In this document: positions 33,450-45,205 of the stretch, one piece after another | Numbering within the stretch: position 1 is the first letter of the stretch | How the letters are laid out: every line of letters starts with the position of its first letter | Origin: Tenrec ecaudatus | Taxonomy: Eukaryota; Chordata; Mammalia; Afrosoricida; Tenrecidae | DNA length: 64,000 bases | Assembly: GCF_050624435.1 (NCBI RefSeq) | Contig: NC_134540.1 | Coordinates: 108,095,739 to 108,159,738, forward strand | Direction of reading: 5' to 3' | Program-made: the position numbers and the translations under genes | Notes under the pieces: generated by a model | Databases searched by the model: none | The model's input: the letters and a program-made list of their open reading frames with translations, nothing else | Told to the model about the DNA's origin: nothing

Positions 33450-33770
33450 AACTTTCTTAAAGCGGGGGAGCAGCAGCGCCTGCTGACAGACATCCCTTAG
33501 CAGGAACCAGCAGCAGGAGACCCTCCGTGAGGCCTGCTCCTCCCTGCGGAGTGTATTTTTCCTGGCCTGGAGGCAGCCCAGCCAGCCAAACCGCTTACCT
33601 CATTGGCCTCCGGGCGCCATGCGCGCACAACAGGTCATGTGGGCTGCTTGGCGCAGTCTCAGTACTGGAGCTACACAGTCCCGCCTCATCTTGACTGCTT
33701 TGTTCTCCACGGCCCCCTTGCCCCACGCGCTCCTGAAGGATCAGGAATCCCCACCCACAGAGAAGTTTTG
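33450..33770. other. GC-rich unique patch with clustered CpG
   Basis: Markedly higher GC than its neighbours, with CpG in 'tccgggcgccatgcgcgcac' (33,607), and no recognised repeat. There is no convincing coding frame (61-70 codon frames on both strands only). Candidate regulatory or exonic remnant. Confidence 0.4.
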
Positions 33771-34250
33771 ATTTTTCACTTTCTCTGATTTCTGTACTTT
33801 TGTTCATCTATAATGCTTTTATTATTTTTTTCTAGATCTCTTTCACTTCCTCTTCCGGTGCAACCCCACCCTCCTGAGAATACACATTCCCCTAGGAAAA
33901 ACAAACAAACACCTGGAGGTTCGTGCTCACTCACCCAAACAAACTCACCCTTTCTTTCTGAGTGCACAGGCTGACTGACCCACATTCATGCGACCACAGT
34001 GACAGCGCTTCATCCCTCATATCCAAGCCGCAGCCAAGTCTTGTCTCTTCTGCCTCTCCCTCGCTTCTCTGCACATCCACCCATTATCTCATTTTGTGTT
34101 CTCAATATCTTCAGGAAATCTATTTTCATGAAGCATTAATTCTGATTACCCCTTTTAAAAAACATGTTCCCATTATGTTTTCAAATCTGCATCCAGATGG
34201 CTGCTTAAAGTGTCCTCTCTCTTCTTCCACATCAGGACTTTCCCCAGTTA
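33771..34250. other. unassigned sequence
   Basis: No recognised repeat. A 118-codon forward frame (33,962-34,318) is Ser/Pro/Leu-rich, lacks any domain I recognise and runs into a likely LTR-like repeat. Confidence 0.4.
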
Positions 34251-34772
34251 CCAATCCATGGTCGTTAGGGGTTACGTTCATTACGCACTCCTTGCTAGGG
34301 GTGGGGCTAAGCCTGTAAATCACATAGGAGTTAGATGACACCTCCTTGAAAGTGTGGCCTTTTGTTCACACAAAAGGACTGAGGAACTCTGGGAACTGCC
34401 TCTTTCTTTGCCACTTCACCTTCCCCCCCTCCCTGGGACTTCAGTTCTGCTTCCAGGGGTGACCCCAATATGGGGCACCCAACTCTGAGAGTTGTTAGAA
34501 CCCACCCATAATTCCACCAAGCATTGGGTCCACGTACCCTTGCATCCAGCAGCCTCTCATCTTCTGTTTCCTTTCTCACCATTCTGCATCACTGGCATTT
34601 GGCTGTGTGAGTCAGAAAATGGATCTATGGACAAGCATCGGACTTAAGTATTTGAGTTAGACTGGGCTGCTATGTCTTCTTGATACATGACTACTTCTCA
34701 ATATTAAGCTTTCTTATACATATATAGTTATAATAAGATTTTTTTCTCTACCCAACCCAGACTAACAGACCA
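34251..34772 (+). repeat. probable LTR-like element related to the solo LTR family
   Basis: The right end ('cttcttgatacatgactact', 34,676; 'acccagactaaca', 34,756) matches the right-end layout of the solo LTR at 56,667-57,163. The left end is diverged and I see no clear TG start or 5-bp duplication. Confidence 0.45.
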
Positions 34773-34956
34773 TTTCTCTCTCCTTTTTCTCATTTCACTA
34801 CTGTATGTTTTCCAGATCCTATTAGACTTTTCTCACATCGTTATTCAGAGCCAAGTACCCCGATGTGATCCAGGAGCTTGAACACCACTAATAGCTGTGT
34901 AAACTAATTATGCTCAGTAAACAGCAGTCAACGACAGTAGAATTTTAAAATTAAAA

Positions 34957-35000
34957 ACACACACACACACACACACAGACACACACACAGACACACACCC
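34957..35000. repeat. (CA)n microsatellite, imperfect
   Basis: Alternating CA with two AG interruptions. No other function visible. Confidence 0.9.
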
Positions 35001-35059
35001 CTAAAATGAATATCCAGTGGAATACTCTGGAAAAGAGGTCCTAGAACTACTAGGAACAG

Positions 35060-35565
35060 AATTCAGAAGAATGATGTCTAGGTTCTTTCAAGATATGTGA
35101 GGGATATTCATGAAAAGAATAGAACAATTTGAAAAACTAAAATATTTAAACCAAAAGAAACCCCAGATGATAAACAATGGGGCAACATAATAAAAAGCCC
35201 GGGGAATAGAATGATAGAAAATAAAATTTGAATCAGTAAACTCTAAAACAATCATTCTGACTGCAATTGGCAGAAGAAACAATCAACCAAAAAAAAGTGA
35301 AGGAATCAGAAAAAAATTCCTGAAAAAATGGGGGGCATTATCAAGAGAAACAACTCACGCTTCATCAGGATTCCAGAGCAAGAGGAAACAGCAACTACTA
35401 CTACTACTACTACTACAGAAAATCATAGAAGAAAATTCCCCACACGTCACAAAGGGGGAGAAAATAACAATTCAAGAAGCTGAACTAACCCCAAGCAGCA
35501 TATTCCTCAAAAGAAAACCATCACAATATATCATAGCCAAATCTCTAATTTCAAGGAAAAGAAGA
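35060..35565 (+). repeat. LINE-1 ORF1 region, left part of host L1
   Basis: Forward, A-rich, ORF1-like with many stops. It includes 'atcaagagaaacaactcacg' (35,340), a (ACT)n run at 35,394-35,416 and 'tatatcatagccaaatctc' (35,526). It is interrupted by a younger L1 at 35,566 and resumes at 37,584, where 'gagaatcttgagggtagtta' follows on naturally. Confidence 0.65.
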
Positions 35566-37583
35566 GACTGGAAAACGCTCCTAAGGGCCAGCAAATGATC
35601 CCTGAACTAACTACAAGCTTTTCTCTTGTGAACTGTTTTGTTCTGTTCTTTGTCAGTGGTTTGTTTTTGTTGTTTTGTTGTTTGGTTGTATACTGCTGCT
35701 TTGTTTTCCTCTGTCTTGTTTTCGTGCATGTTAGTGACTCCACAGGTCTGTCTGAATAGGACAGGCTGGATGAACTATCTGGAGGAAAAACAACGGGACC
35801 GACAGTTCCGGGGGGACTTGGGGTGGGGGTGTAGGGGGGGAAGGAAGTGGTGTTAACAAACCCAGGGACAAGGGAACAACATGGGACCCCAAATGGTAGA
35901 GAAGGGGGAGTGGCAGGCCTGGTGGGAAATGATCAAGGGTAAGGTTGCTTAGAGAAGAGGTATACTCTAGCCCAGGTGGCGATGAAGCATGGTAGTAGGG
36001 CAGGAGGAAAGTCAAGGGAGATGGAGGAAAGAGCTAGGAGTCAAAGGGCATTCATGGAGGTCTAGACAAAGACATGTACATGCAAATATATATAGGAAGA
36101 TGAAATAGAAATAGAAATATATAGAAATAGATCTATGTGTCTATATTTATAGGTCAAGTATTAAGGTGGCGGAAGGACCTTGGGCCTCTACTCAAACACT
36201 CCCTCAATGCATGAATACTTCCGTTTATTAAATTGGAACTCTATGATGCTCACTCTCCCGACACAACGGCTGGAGCCAAAGTGGGTGAACAAGTAAATGT
36301 GGTGAAGAAAGCCGATGGTGCCCGACTATCAAAAGAGATAGTGACTGGGGTCTTAAAGGCTTGAAGATAAACAAACGGCCATCTAGCTCAGAAGCAACAA
36401 AGTCCACATGGAAGAACACACCAGCCTGTGTGATCGAGTAGTCCCAAAGGGATCAGTTACCAGGCATCAAAGAACAAAAAATCATATCATTGACTGCACA
36501 CCTCCATGATAGGATCGCTGAAGACAAATGGGTGCATAAGCAAATGTGGTGAAGAAAGCTGATGGTGCCCGGCTATCAAAAGAGATAGTGTCTGGGGTCT
36601 TAAAGGCTTGAAGGTGAACAAGCAGCCATCTAGCTCAGAAGCAAAAAAGCCCACATGGAAGAAGCACACCGGCCAGTGCGATCACGAGGTGCCAAGGGAC
36701 CAGGTATAAGACATCATGCAAAAAAAAAACAACAACGATATAAGTGTGTGTATATATGTGTATATGTATATGTATATGTATATATATATACCATATTAAA
36801 TGAAGGGGGAAGTGCAGAGTGGAGACCCAAGGCCCAAGTGTCGGCCAATGGAGATCCCCTCATAGAGGGGTTTAGGAGAGGAGATGGGTTAATTAGGGTG
36901 CGAGGTAGTACCGATGAAGAACACAGCTTTCCCCCAGATCCTGGATGCTTCCTCCCCCCAACTACCATGATCCGAATTCTACCTTGCAGGGCTGGATAGG
37001 ACAGAGGCTGTACACTGGTACATATGAGGGCTGGAGGTACAGGGAATCCAGGGTGGATGATACCTTCAGGACCAAGGGTGTGAGGGGCGATGCTGGGAGA
37101 GTGGAGGGTGAGTGGGTTGGAAAGGGGGAACTGATTACAAGGATCCACATGTGACCTCTTCCCTGGGAGAGGGACAGCAGAGAAGGGGGGAAGGGAGACT
37201 CCGGATAGGGCAAGATATGACAAAATAATGAGGTATAAATTACCAAGGGCACATGAGGGAGGGGGGAAAGGGGAGGGAGGGGGGAAAAAAGAGGACCTGA
37301 TGCAAGGGGCTTAAGTGGAGAGCAAATGCTTTGAGAATGATTGGGGCGGGGAATGTATGGATGTGCTTTATACAATCGATGTGTGTATATGTATGGATGG
37401 TGATAAGAGTTGTATGGGTCCCTAATAAAATGTAAAAAAAGAAAAGAGGAGAAAAAAATGATTAGGGCAGGGACTGTACAGATGTGCTTTATACAATTGA
37501 TGTATGTATATGCATGGATTAGGATAAGAGTTGTATGAGCCCCTAATAAAATGTCAAAAAAATTTTTTAACCTAACTAAAAAA
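35566..37583 (+). mobile_element. long-3'UTR L1, duplication subfamily, with doubled 3' end
   Basis: Inserted in the ORF1 region of an older L1 at GGAAAAGAAGAGA (about 35,555-35,567) / AAAAAAAAGAGA (about 37,579-37,590). The ~245-bp internal duplication is complete: 'gatggtgcccg' at 36,315 and 36,561, and the 'cacatggaagaa' block at 36,405 and 36,653. The last ~97 bp of the element is present twice (37,338-37,433 and 37,457-37,554), each with TAATAAAATG. Nearly identical to the reverse copy at 50,016-51,500, so both are young. Confidence 0.9.
36751..36792. repeat. (GTATAT)n-type repeat in the L1 3'UTR
   Basis: An alternating GTATAT stretch in place of the short 'tcttaacatagtgaatg'-type linker of other copies. 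The reverse copy at 51,009-51,070 has the matching expansion, so it arose in their common source. Confidence 0.85.
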
Positions 37584-37979
37584 AAAGAGAATCTTGAGGG
37601 TAGTTAGAGAAAAGATTAATCCCCTACCAAGAAAACCTCATAAGGATAAGCCCAGACTTATCAGAAATTATACAGGCAAGAAGACAATGGAACAACATAT
37701 ATAAAGTTCTAAAAGGAAAAAAATGCAACCAAGAATCCTTTATCCAGTGAAACTATCCCTCATATTGGTGGGGAAAATGAAGGAATTTCCAGAAAAGAAA
37801 AAAAAACTAAAGGAATTCATAAAAGCAAGACCAGCCAGACGACAAAAAAATATGAACAGGATCACTATGAACAGGGAATCAAAAACAATGAGCAGTTAGA
37901 GAACACGACTCCACTCAGAAACCAATTCAATGAAAGCGCCATTGAACACAAACAGACGCCAGTGAAATCAAAAGTGTGT
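37584..37979 (+). repeat. LINE-1 ORF1 C-terminal region
   Basis: Resumes the L1 interrupted at 35,565. The block 'atcctttatccagtgaaact' (37,735) and the next ~120 bases match the end of ORF1-type coding in L1/HAL1 elements. Frames are broken. Confidence 0.65.
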
Positions 37980-38016
37980 ACACACACACACACACGCACA
38001 CACACACACACACGCG
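37980..38016. repeat. (CA)n microsatellite
   Basis: CA repeats with CG interruptions, placed between the ORF1 and ORF2 remnants of the L1. Confidence 0.92.
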
Positions 38017-38525
38017 CTTCAGCCTAAATCCAACATAAAAAATTAAAGAAGGGTATTACACAGTCACTTAATAAACGTGTACATTCCTAACAATAATCCT
38101 GAAAATGCGTTCATCAAGTTCTTCAAAGAACTGAGGGAGAAATAGACACTTCAATAATGACAGTATGGAACGTCAATACATCACTCTTGAGGAAGGATGG
38201 ATGATCAAGACGGAAACTCAGTAAAGGCACAGAAGAACTAAACAACTCAATTAACCAACTTGATTTCCTAGACACATACAGACCATTCCATGCAACAAGT
38301 CCTAGTTTGCATTATTGTCCAGTATGCATGGCGCATTCTCTAGAATAGACTATATGTTAGAACACAAAGCAAGCCTTACTAAAATTTCAAATATTGAGAT
38401 TTTATGATCCATTTTCTCAGACCACAGTGTTATAAGATTAGAAATGAACAGTTGAAAGAGCAGAGGCAAAAAATCAAACACATGGAAACTGGACAATACC
38501 ATACTTAAAAACTGCTTGATAATTG
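38017..38525 (+). pseudogene. LINE-1 ORF2 endonuclease-region remnant
   Basis: Forward L1 ORF2 sequence from the endonuclease domain. Landmarks are 'tagaatagactatatgttag' (38,341) and 'ttttctcagaccacagtg' (38,411). The latter encodes an FSDH-like motif, here FSDHS, retaining the Asp-His of the endonuclease active site although the frame is broken. Interrupted at about 38,525 by an RTE 3' end. Confidence 0.72.
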
Positions 38526-38966
38526 AGAAAAATGGTATTTTCCATAGTCTCATATGCATGTGAAGGATGGACACTGGATAAAGAAAACCAAAGAATTGAT
38601 ACATTTGAATTATGGTATAAGAGAAGATATTGAAAGTATCATGGACTGCTAGAAGGAAAATACGATCTGTCTTGGAAGAAGTACAGCCAGAATGTTTCTT
38701 AGAGGCAAGGATAGCAAGACTTAGTTTTACGTACATTGGACATATTGTCAGAAGAAACCAGGTCCTGGAGGACATCATGCTTGGTAAAGTGTAGGGCCAG
38801 AGAAAAAGAGGAAAGAATGCAATGAGATGGATTAACACCCTGGCTAAACAATAGGCTCAGACATAGGAATAATTGCAAGGATGACACAGAACCATGCAGT
38901 CCTTCATTCTGTTATTCATAGGGTTTCTATGGTGCAGAATTGACTCAATGGTCCCTAATAACAACA
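38526..38966 (+). repeat. RTE 3'-end fragment inserted in L1 ORF2
   Basis: Forward, 5'-truncated RTE: 'ctcatatgcatgtgaaggat' (38,549), 'gaattatggtataagagaag' (38,607) and a terminal AATAACAACAA-type tail (about 38,957-38,966). Flanks TTGATAATTG (left, about 38,515) and ATTGATCTAATT (right, about 38,967) suggest a short target duplication. Confidence 0.83.
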
Positions 38967-38978
38967 ATTGATCTAATT

Positions 38979-40020
38979 AATTCCTTGGAACAAATGGCAA
39001 TGAAAATCCAACATACTAACACCTCTGGGACACAGCAAGAGCAGTACTCAGAAAACAATTTTTAGCACTAAATTCCCACATAAAAAAGAAGAGACTCAAA
39101 TCAGTAGCTTAACTCAGCATTATCCACAACTAGAACAAGAGCAGCATATATACCTTCAAGCACCAATAAAAATAAATCATTAAGATGAGAGCAGAAATAA
39201 GGAACTGGCAAAGAGAAAACAATAGGAAAAGATTAACATGAAAATAAATTTGTTTTTTAAAAGAATTTACAGTTTTAACAAACCACTGACAGGTTTTAAG
39301 GAAAAGAAAAGGAAGATGTAATTATCAAGAACATGAGATGAGAGGTGCGACATCATAAGAGATCCAAATGAAAATCTAAAAGTAACATATTAGTTCAGAG
39401 GATTGTATTCCAATAAAATTTAAATGCTAGATGAAATGGACATATTTATAGAAATATACCATCTCCCCCAAATTAAACTAGACTGAATTAGAAAACCTCC
39501 ACATACCCATAATAAAAGAGAAAAGATCATATCATTAAAAACTTCTAACAGGAAAATGAGCAGGGTCATATGGATTCACTAGAGAATTCTATATTCAGAG
39601 AAAAGTTGACACTAAAGTTACACAAATTATTCCAGAATATAAAAAAGAATATAAAATTCCCAAACTAATTTTTCCCAAACTAATTCTATGAACTGAGAAA
39701 AACGCTGATATCCAAACTAGGCAAAGATACTACCAAGACAGAAAACTATAGACCAGTATCCCTCATGAACATAGATGCTAAATTCTCCACAAAATACTGG
39801 CCAATCGACTCTAACAATAAATGTAAAAAAATACACCATGATCAAGTGTGATGTAGACCAAGTATGCAAAAATGGTCCAATGTTAGAAAAAGTGTTTAGT
39901 TTACCACATAAGCAAGACAAAAAAAGCTATATGGTAATGTCAATTGAGACAGAAAAGGCATTTGATAATATCCAACACTCATTCCTGATAATGCTGCTAT
40001 TAATTAGCTGTAAGAATGCA
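38979..40020 (+). pseudogene. LINE-1 ORF2 reverse transcriptase remnant
   Basis: Resumes the interrupted L1. Readable pieces include NYRPVSLMNIDAKF (from 39,744) and MSIETEKAFDNIQH (about 39,939-39,980). In the latter, motif A has Glu where the catalytic Asp normally precedes the EKAFD segment. Many stops and small deletions, so an inactive copy. Ends near 40,020, next to a reverse-strand RTE. Confidence 0.75.
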
Positions 40021-40097
40021 CTTTAGACATATTTAACAATTCAAACTTGTAAATAAAGCTGTCGGTGACTGTCCATGAAAAAAAAAAGGAGTAGAAG

Positions 40098-40260
40098 GGA
40101 ATAGAAGTCCTCCTTAATTCAGCAGGCAAGGTTGTGTTATCTGCATATGGTAGGTTGTTAATAGGCCTTCCTCCTACCCTAACACCACATTTCTGCATAT
40201 AAACCAGCATTTTGATTATTTGCTCAGCAGACAAGTTTAATAAGTATGATAACGTGGAGA
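40098..40260 (-). repeat. RTE reverse transcriptase fragment, left part of split copy
   Basis: Reverse strand. The catalytic box reads YADN (NNLPYADNTTL on the minus strand, about 40,127-40,162) in place of YADD. Interrupted by an L1 at 40,261 and resumes at 42,512, where the consensus order continues. Confidence 0.82.
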
Positions 40261-42511
40261 GGTCTGGGGGGGCTGGCCCCAGTACCAATACTAAGTGGAT
40301 GCCTGCCCCTCCCCCAGAAGAATTTATTTCAAAGGACAGCATTGAATCTGCAGCTACTGGAGAGGGACTTATCTGATCGGAGCACAAGGGAGCACATGAA
40401 AGGGGAGGAGGAGAGAGTGGAGTACATTCTGGCCCACCAGGCCTTGAGGACGATGTTTCCAATTAGAGCAGCCAGTTCACAGAGAGGACCACATGGCCAG
40501 CCCCACTATGAGACATGACGTCCCTCACTGATCCATGACCCTGTGGGGGACAGCACCAGAGACACAGTGTGGGAATTGCGCCCGACCTGATCCCACCACA
40601 CCGAGGCAAAGCACTGGGGGAGTGCAGCGGAACAGCAAGGGAATGGAGTGCCAAGGTCCCCAGGGAATGCTGAAGGTGGACTTTGGGGCCAGGGCATGGT
40701 GCCCCAACAGGCTGGACTAGAAAACACTCCTAAAGGTCAACAAACTATCCTTGAACTAACTACAAGCTTTTCTTTCTTGTTGTGTTTTCTTTTGTTCTTT
40801 GTCATTGGTTTGTTGTTATTGTTTTGTTGTATATTGTTATTTGGTTTTGCTCTGTCTTGTTTTTGTGCATGTCATTGTCTCTGCAGGTCTGTCTAAATAA
40901 GATAGGCTGGATGAACAATCCAGAAGAAAAACAACGAGACCGACAGTTCGGGGTGGGTAGGGGAGATGGGATAGGGGGAAGTGGGGGGTAAGGAAGGTGG
41001 TGTTAACAAACCCAGGGAGAAGGGAACAACAAGTGATCCAAATTGGTGGTGAGGTGGGTGAGGGAGGTCTGGTAGGGCATGATCAAGGATAATGTAATCA
41101 AGAGGAATTGCTGAAACCCTGGTGGGGACTGAGCATGATAGTGGGACAGGAGGAAAGTCAACAGAATTAGAGGAAAGAGCTGGGAGGCAAAGGGCATTTA
41201 TAGAGGTCTAGATAAAGACATATATATGTATGCAAATATATATATGAGGATGGGGAAATAGATCTATGTGTCTATATTTATAGGTTTAGTATTAAGGTGG
41301 CGGAAGGACATTGGGCCTCCACTCAATACTCCCTCAATGTAAGAATACTTTCTTCTATTAAATTGGAATTCTATGATGCACACCCTCCCAACACAATCAC
41401 TGAAGACAAAGCAGGTGAATAAGCAAATGTGATGAAGAAAGCTGATGGTGCCCGGATATCAAAAGATAAAAGATAAAGTGTCTGGGGTCTTAAAGCCTTG
41501 AAGATAAACAAGCGGTCATCTAGCTCAGAAGCAACAAAGCCCACATGAAGAACACACCAGTGTGCATGATCACGAGGTGCCAAAGGGATCAGTTATCAGG
41601 TATCAAAGAATAAAAAATTATATCATTTGGTGCACACCTCCATGATACAATTGCTGAGGACAAACGGGTGCAAAAGCAAATGTGGTGAAGGAAGCTGATG
41701 GTGCCTGGCTATCAAAAGAGATAGTGTCTGGGGTCTTAAAGGCTTGAAGGTGAACAAGCGGCCATCTAGCTCAGAAGCAAAAAAAAGTCCACATGGAAGA
41801 AGCACACCAGCCTGTGTGATCACAAGGTACTGAAGGGATCAGGTATAAGGCATCATCAGAACAAAAAAAATCTTAACATAGTGAATGAAGGGGGAAGTGC
41901 AGAGTGGAGATCCAAAGCCCATTTGTCGGCCACTGGACATCCCCATGCAGAGGGGTCTAGGGGAGAAGATGAGTCATTCAGGGTGTGGTGTAACACCAAT
42001 GAAGAATACAGCTTTCCTCTAGTTTCTAAATGCTTCCTCCTCCCTCCCCACGCCCCCACTATCATGATCTGAATTCTACCTTGCAAGTCTGGCTAGACCA
42101 GAGGATATATACTGGTGCAGATAGGGGCTGGAGGCATAGGGAATCCAGGGCAGATGATACCTTCAGGACCAGGGGTGTGAGTGGCGATACTGGGAGGGCA
42201 AAGGGAGAGTGGGAACCAATTAGAAGGATCTACATGTGACCTCCTCCCTGGGGGACAGACAACAGAAAATGGGGTGAAAGGAGACATCAGACAGGGCAAG
42301 ATATGACAAAATAATAATTTATAAATTATCAAGGGCTCATGAGGGATGGGGAGCAGGGAGGGAGGGGAAAATAAGAGGACCTGATGACAAGGGCTTAAGT
42401 GGAGAGCAAATGCTTTGAAAATGAGGGCAATGAATGTACAAATGTGCTTTACACAATTGATGTATGTATGGATTGTGATAAGCGTTGTATGAGCCCCTAA
42501 TAAAACGTTTT
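40261..42511 (+). mobile_element. long-3'UTR L1, duplication subfamily, ~2.25 kb, inside RTE
   Basis: Covers most of the L1 3'UTR. Internal duplication complete: the 'ggtgcccggatatcaaaaga' block at 41,447 with its partner at 41,700, and 'cccacatg' blocks at 41,540 and 41,789. G-rich tracts at about 40,950-40,990 and 42,346-42,368. Ends GAGCCCCTAATAAAACG. Host RTE sequence AAGTATGATAAC resumes as AGATACAAC, with a weak duplication (AACGTGGAGA / AAAAAGAGA). A run of 60-90 codon frames over it are shadows. Confidence 0.88.
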
Positions 42512-42777
42512 TAAAAAGAGATACAACTTTGATGCACACCTATCCTGATTTTAAACTGTTTGGTATTCTTTTGTTCTGATCACACAACTGCCTCGTGCTC
42601 CATGTACAAGGTCCACGTGAGCACGAGTGGTGTTCTTCAGTTCTAATTCTTTTCAAGGTTTTCCAGAGGTTTTTTTGTACAGGCCACACAGTTGAATGCC
42701 TTGGCATTTTCTGCTATATGCTTAAGAGCAAATTTCAGAGTCTCTTTCAATATCCACTTGACCTTTTTCTTTCTTTT
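42512..42777 (-). repeat. RTE fragment, right part of split copy
   Basis: Continues the reverse-strand RTE from 40,260: 'gatgcacacctatcctgatt' (42,532), then reverse-transcriptase sequence toward its N-terminus ('cacacagttgaatgccttgg', 42,685). Ends where a forward RTE 5' end begins. Confidence 0.8.
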
Positions 42778-43845
42778 CTGTCAGTTTGTCATAGTGTGGT
42801 GGTTTGTGTGTCACAGTGATGCTGGAAACTATGTCACCAATATTTGAAATGCCTGCACAGTCACCCAAAGTGAACTGTTTTTAATATAGTTTACAGATTC
42901 AGAACAGATGAGGAAGAAGCGATAGGCTGTCTATTTCTGAGAAATTAGCCACATAAAACCTTCTGGCCAGGAAGCAAATACTGTCAGATACTGAAAAGCA
43001 CATAAAATGAAGCACAACACTGTCCAAGATAATGCCAGAAGATGAGCCCTTCAGGTTGAAAGGCCCTCAAAGACAGAGGAAGACAAAGGAAGAGCTGCCT
43101 TCCCAAAGTCGATTCAACCATAATGACCAGGATGGAGTAAAATCTGTGTGAATTGAGGTTTCATATTCTTCATTTGATGGTGGGGCAGATTCCAAAAGGA
43201 AAAGAAACCATGCACACATCAATTAATAAGTGGAACTTGGAATATATAACATATGAATATAGGAAAATTGCAAGTGGTCAAAATGAAATGATACGTGTAA
43301 AATTTGACATTCCAGGCTTTTGTGGGCTGAATTGGACGGACACTGCTCATTTTGAACCAGAAAATCATATGGTTTACTGTTCTGGGAATGAAATAGTCAA
43401 GAGAAATGGCATAGCATTCATCATCACAAAGAACATTTTGAGATCTATCTTGAAGTACAATGCTGTGTGTGGTAGGATTATATCTCTCTGCATTTAAATA
43501 AATACCATCAATACAGCTATTATCCAACTACTACTATTCTACACTATCTACCAAAGCTAATGATGAAGAAATTGAAGACTTCCCCCAATGTCTTCAGTCT
43601 GAAATTGATCAAACACGAAATCAAGATGAATTGATAATTCTTGGCTATTGGAATGCAAAAGTTGAAACCAAAAGAGGAAAGCCTCTTTGGTAGAAAGACA
43701 GCAGTTAGAAAAATATGGCCTTGGTGATAGATAGAAAGGAAGCCAGCAGCCCGCGATAGAATTTTGCAAAACCAACAACTTCTTTATCATAAATATTTTT
43801 TTCAACAAAACAAAATATGTGAACTTCTCCAGATGGAAGAGCTCT
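42778..43845 (+). pseudogene. RTE 5' end and endonuclease domain, part 1
   Basis: Forward RTE. The 5' noncoding end starts near 42,778 ('ctgtcagtttgtcatagtgt') and the endonuclease region runs from about 43,200. The 114-codon frame at 43,153-43,497 aligns with APE-like endonuclease of BovB/RTE: 'GQNEMIRVKFDIPG..LNWTD..HF', where the usual SELKWTG-type segment is altered, then NHMVYCSGNEIVKRNGIAFI. Later pieces retain a GYWNAKVET-like stretch (GDWNAKV in intact elements, Asp replaced by Tyr). Cut by a SINE at 43,846. Confidence 0.8.
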
Positions 43846-44022
43846 GTCTCCTAGTTATTGAGGCAATGCTGACTCATAGTGACCTCATGTGGGTTTCCGA
43901 GGTTGTCGCTGCTTATGGAAATAGAAAGCCCCGCCTTTTCCCCACGGAGCTGCTGGTGGTTTATAGCTGCTGACCATGCAGATCGCAACCTAGCGTACAA
44001 CCACTATACCACCAGGGTTCCA
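43846..44022 (-). repeat. afrotherian SINE inserted in RTE endonuclease
   Basis: Reverse-strand SINE from 'gagctctgtctcctagttat' (43,839) to 'accactataccaccagggtt' (about 44,000). Flanks AGATGGAA (43,831-43,838) and ACATGGAA (about 44,022-44,029) form a 7/8 target duplication. Removing the SINE restores the RTE reading order. Confidence 0.83.
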
Positions 44023-44330
44023 CATGGAATATACAGAAATCAGATTGACTACATCTGTGGGAAGAGACAATGGAGAAGCCCCTAAGCTAGGGGCTGTCTT
44101 TGGAGCAGATCATGCTTTCCTCATATCAAGATCTATGTTCGGGTTGAAGCTGTAGAAAATTAAAATGTTTATGAGAGTCAAAATACCATCTGCGTCTACC
44201 CCACCTGAAGTTGGAGAACATCTCAAGAAGAGATCTGAAGCATTGACCACTAATGACAGAAAATATGAAGACGTGTGGGCTGACAAGAGCAACATCAGAC
44301 CTCAAGAAATCAATAGGTACCTTTGTAGTT
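44023..44330 (+). pseudogene. RTE endonuclease domain, part 2
   Basis: Resumes with YRNQIDYICGKRQWRS (44,030-44,080), the conserved endonuclease C-terminal motif. A GADHAFLISRSMFGLKL-like segment follows (about 44,104-44,160), where the active-site SDH has become ADH. Ends near 44,330. Confidence 0.8.
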
Positions 44331-45094
44331 ATTCTGGTCTCGGGGTTGTGGAGGTTTCATGAGTCTTTTATTTTCTTCACTCTTCTTTCCTTCAGAAGAG
44401 TGTAGCCAATAGCTACAGCTAAGATAGCTGCTCACAAATGTTTAAGAACTCCGTTGTTACTCACCAAAATGGGAGGTATGTTTTTCCAATTACCCTTGAT
44501 GTCCTCTAAGATGGTCCTGAGTGACTCATTGCTTCAAAGATTTTGGTTATGGCCAAAACATTTTCATAACTCCTCTCTGTATACTCCACTATATTCATGG
44601 ATATAATTGCAGTTTATATATATATGCATACATGTATATGCACACATATATGCACATCTGTGCATAAATGTGTATGCATATATACACACGTATGTGTGTT
44701 TACATAGATATAAAGATTATCTCTCTTTCCCACATGTGTTCAGCTTATGTCTATCTATGTATCCACTTTTGGATTATTGTTATTCCTGTTATTGGAGGGT
44801 TGTGTCTACAATTGTTTTTATCTGCTACCTTTAGCTCTTGTGCTCCTCTCAATGCCTTCCTTTGCCTTGATCATTCTGTGCTGAATTCTTTTGTTATCAT
44901 TGCTTTCTCCTTCACCTCAATTCCTATGAGTCTGTGTCTGCCCGCTCAGTAGTGATTTACGCTCCCTTCCTCTCTAACCCCTGGCAACCTTCAAAGAATG
45001 TTTCTTTCTCTGCGTAAACTTTTCATAGAGAAGCTTCATATCAGAAAAGGTATGTTTGAGTCTACCATCTGTTTATCAGTATATTATAGAGCGG
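44331..45094. other. unassigned sequence with a TATG/CACA-rich run
   Basis: Alternating TATATGCACACATA-type low-complexity sequence at 44,612-44,705. The rest is AT-rich without recognisable features. Overlapping 75 and 94-codon frames cross the low-complexity run and are not proteins. Confidence 0.5.
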
Positions 45095-45205
45095 TAGCTT
45101 GTGTATTGCTATGGAACTGTAATTTATGCTACTTCAAACATCAGCTGGATTACCCAGGGGAACAGGTTTCAGCAGAGCTTCCAGACGAACATAGATAACC
45201 ATTTA
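45095..45205 (+). repeat. RTE 5'-end fragment
   Basis: Forward piece with 'ttgctatggaactgtaattt' (45,106) and 'caggtttcagcagagcttcc' (45,162), the same 5' block that begins the copy at 42,778. Only the 5' end is present, which is unusual for a LINE. Confidence 0.65.
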
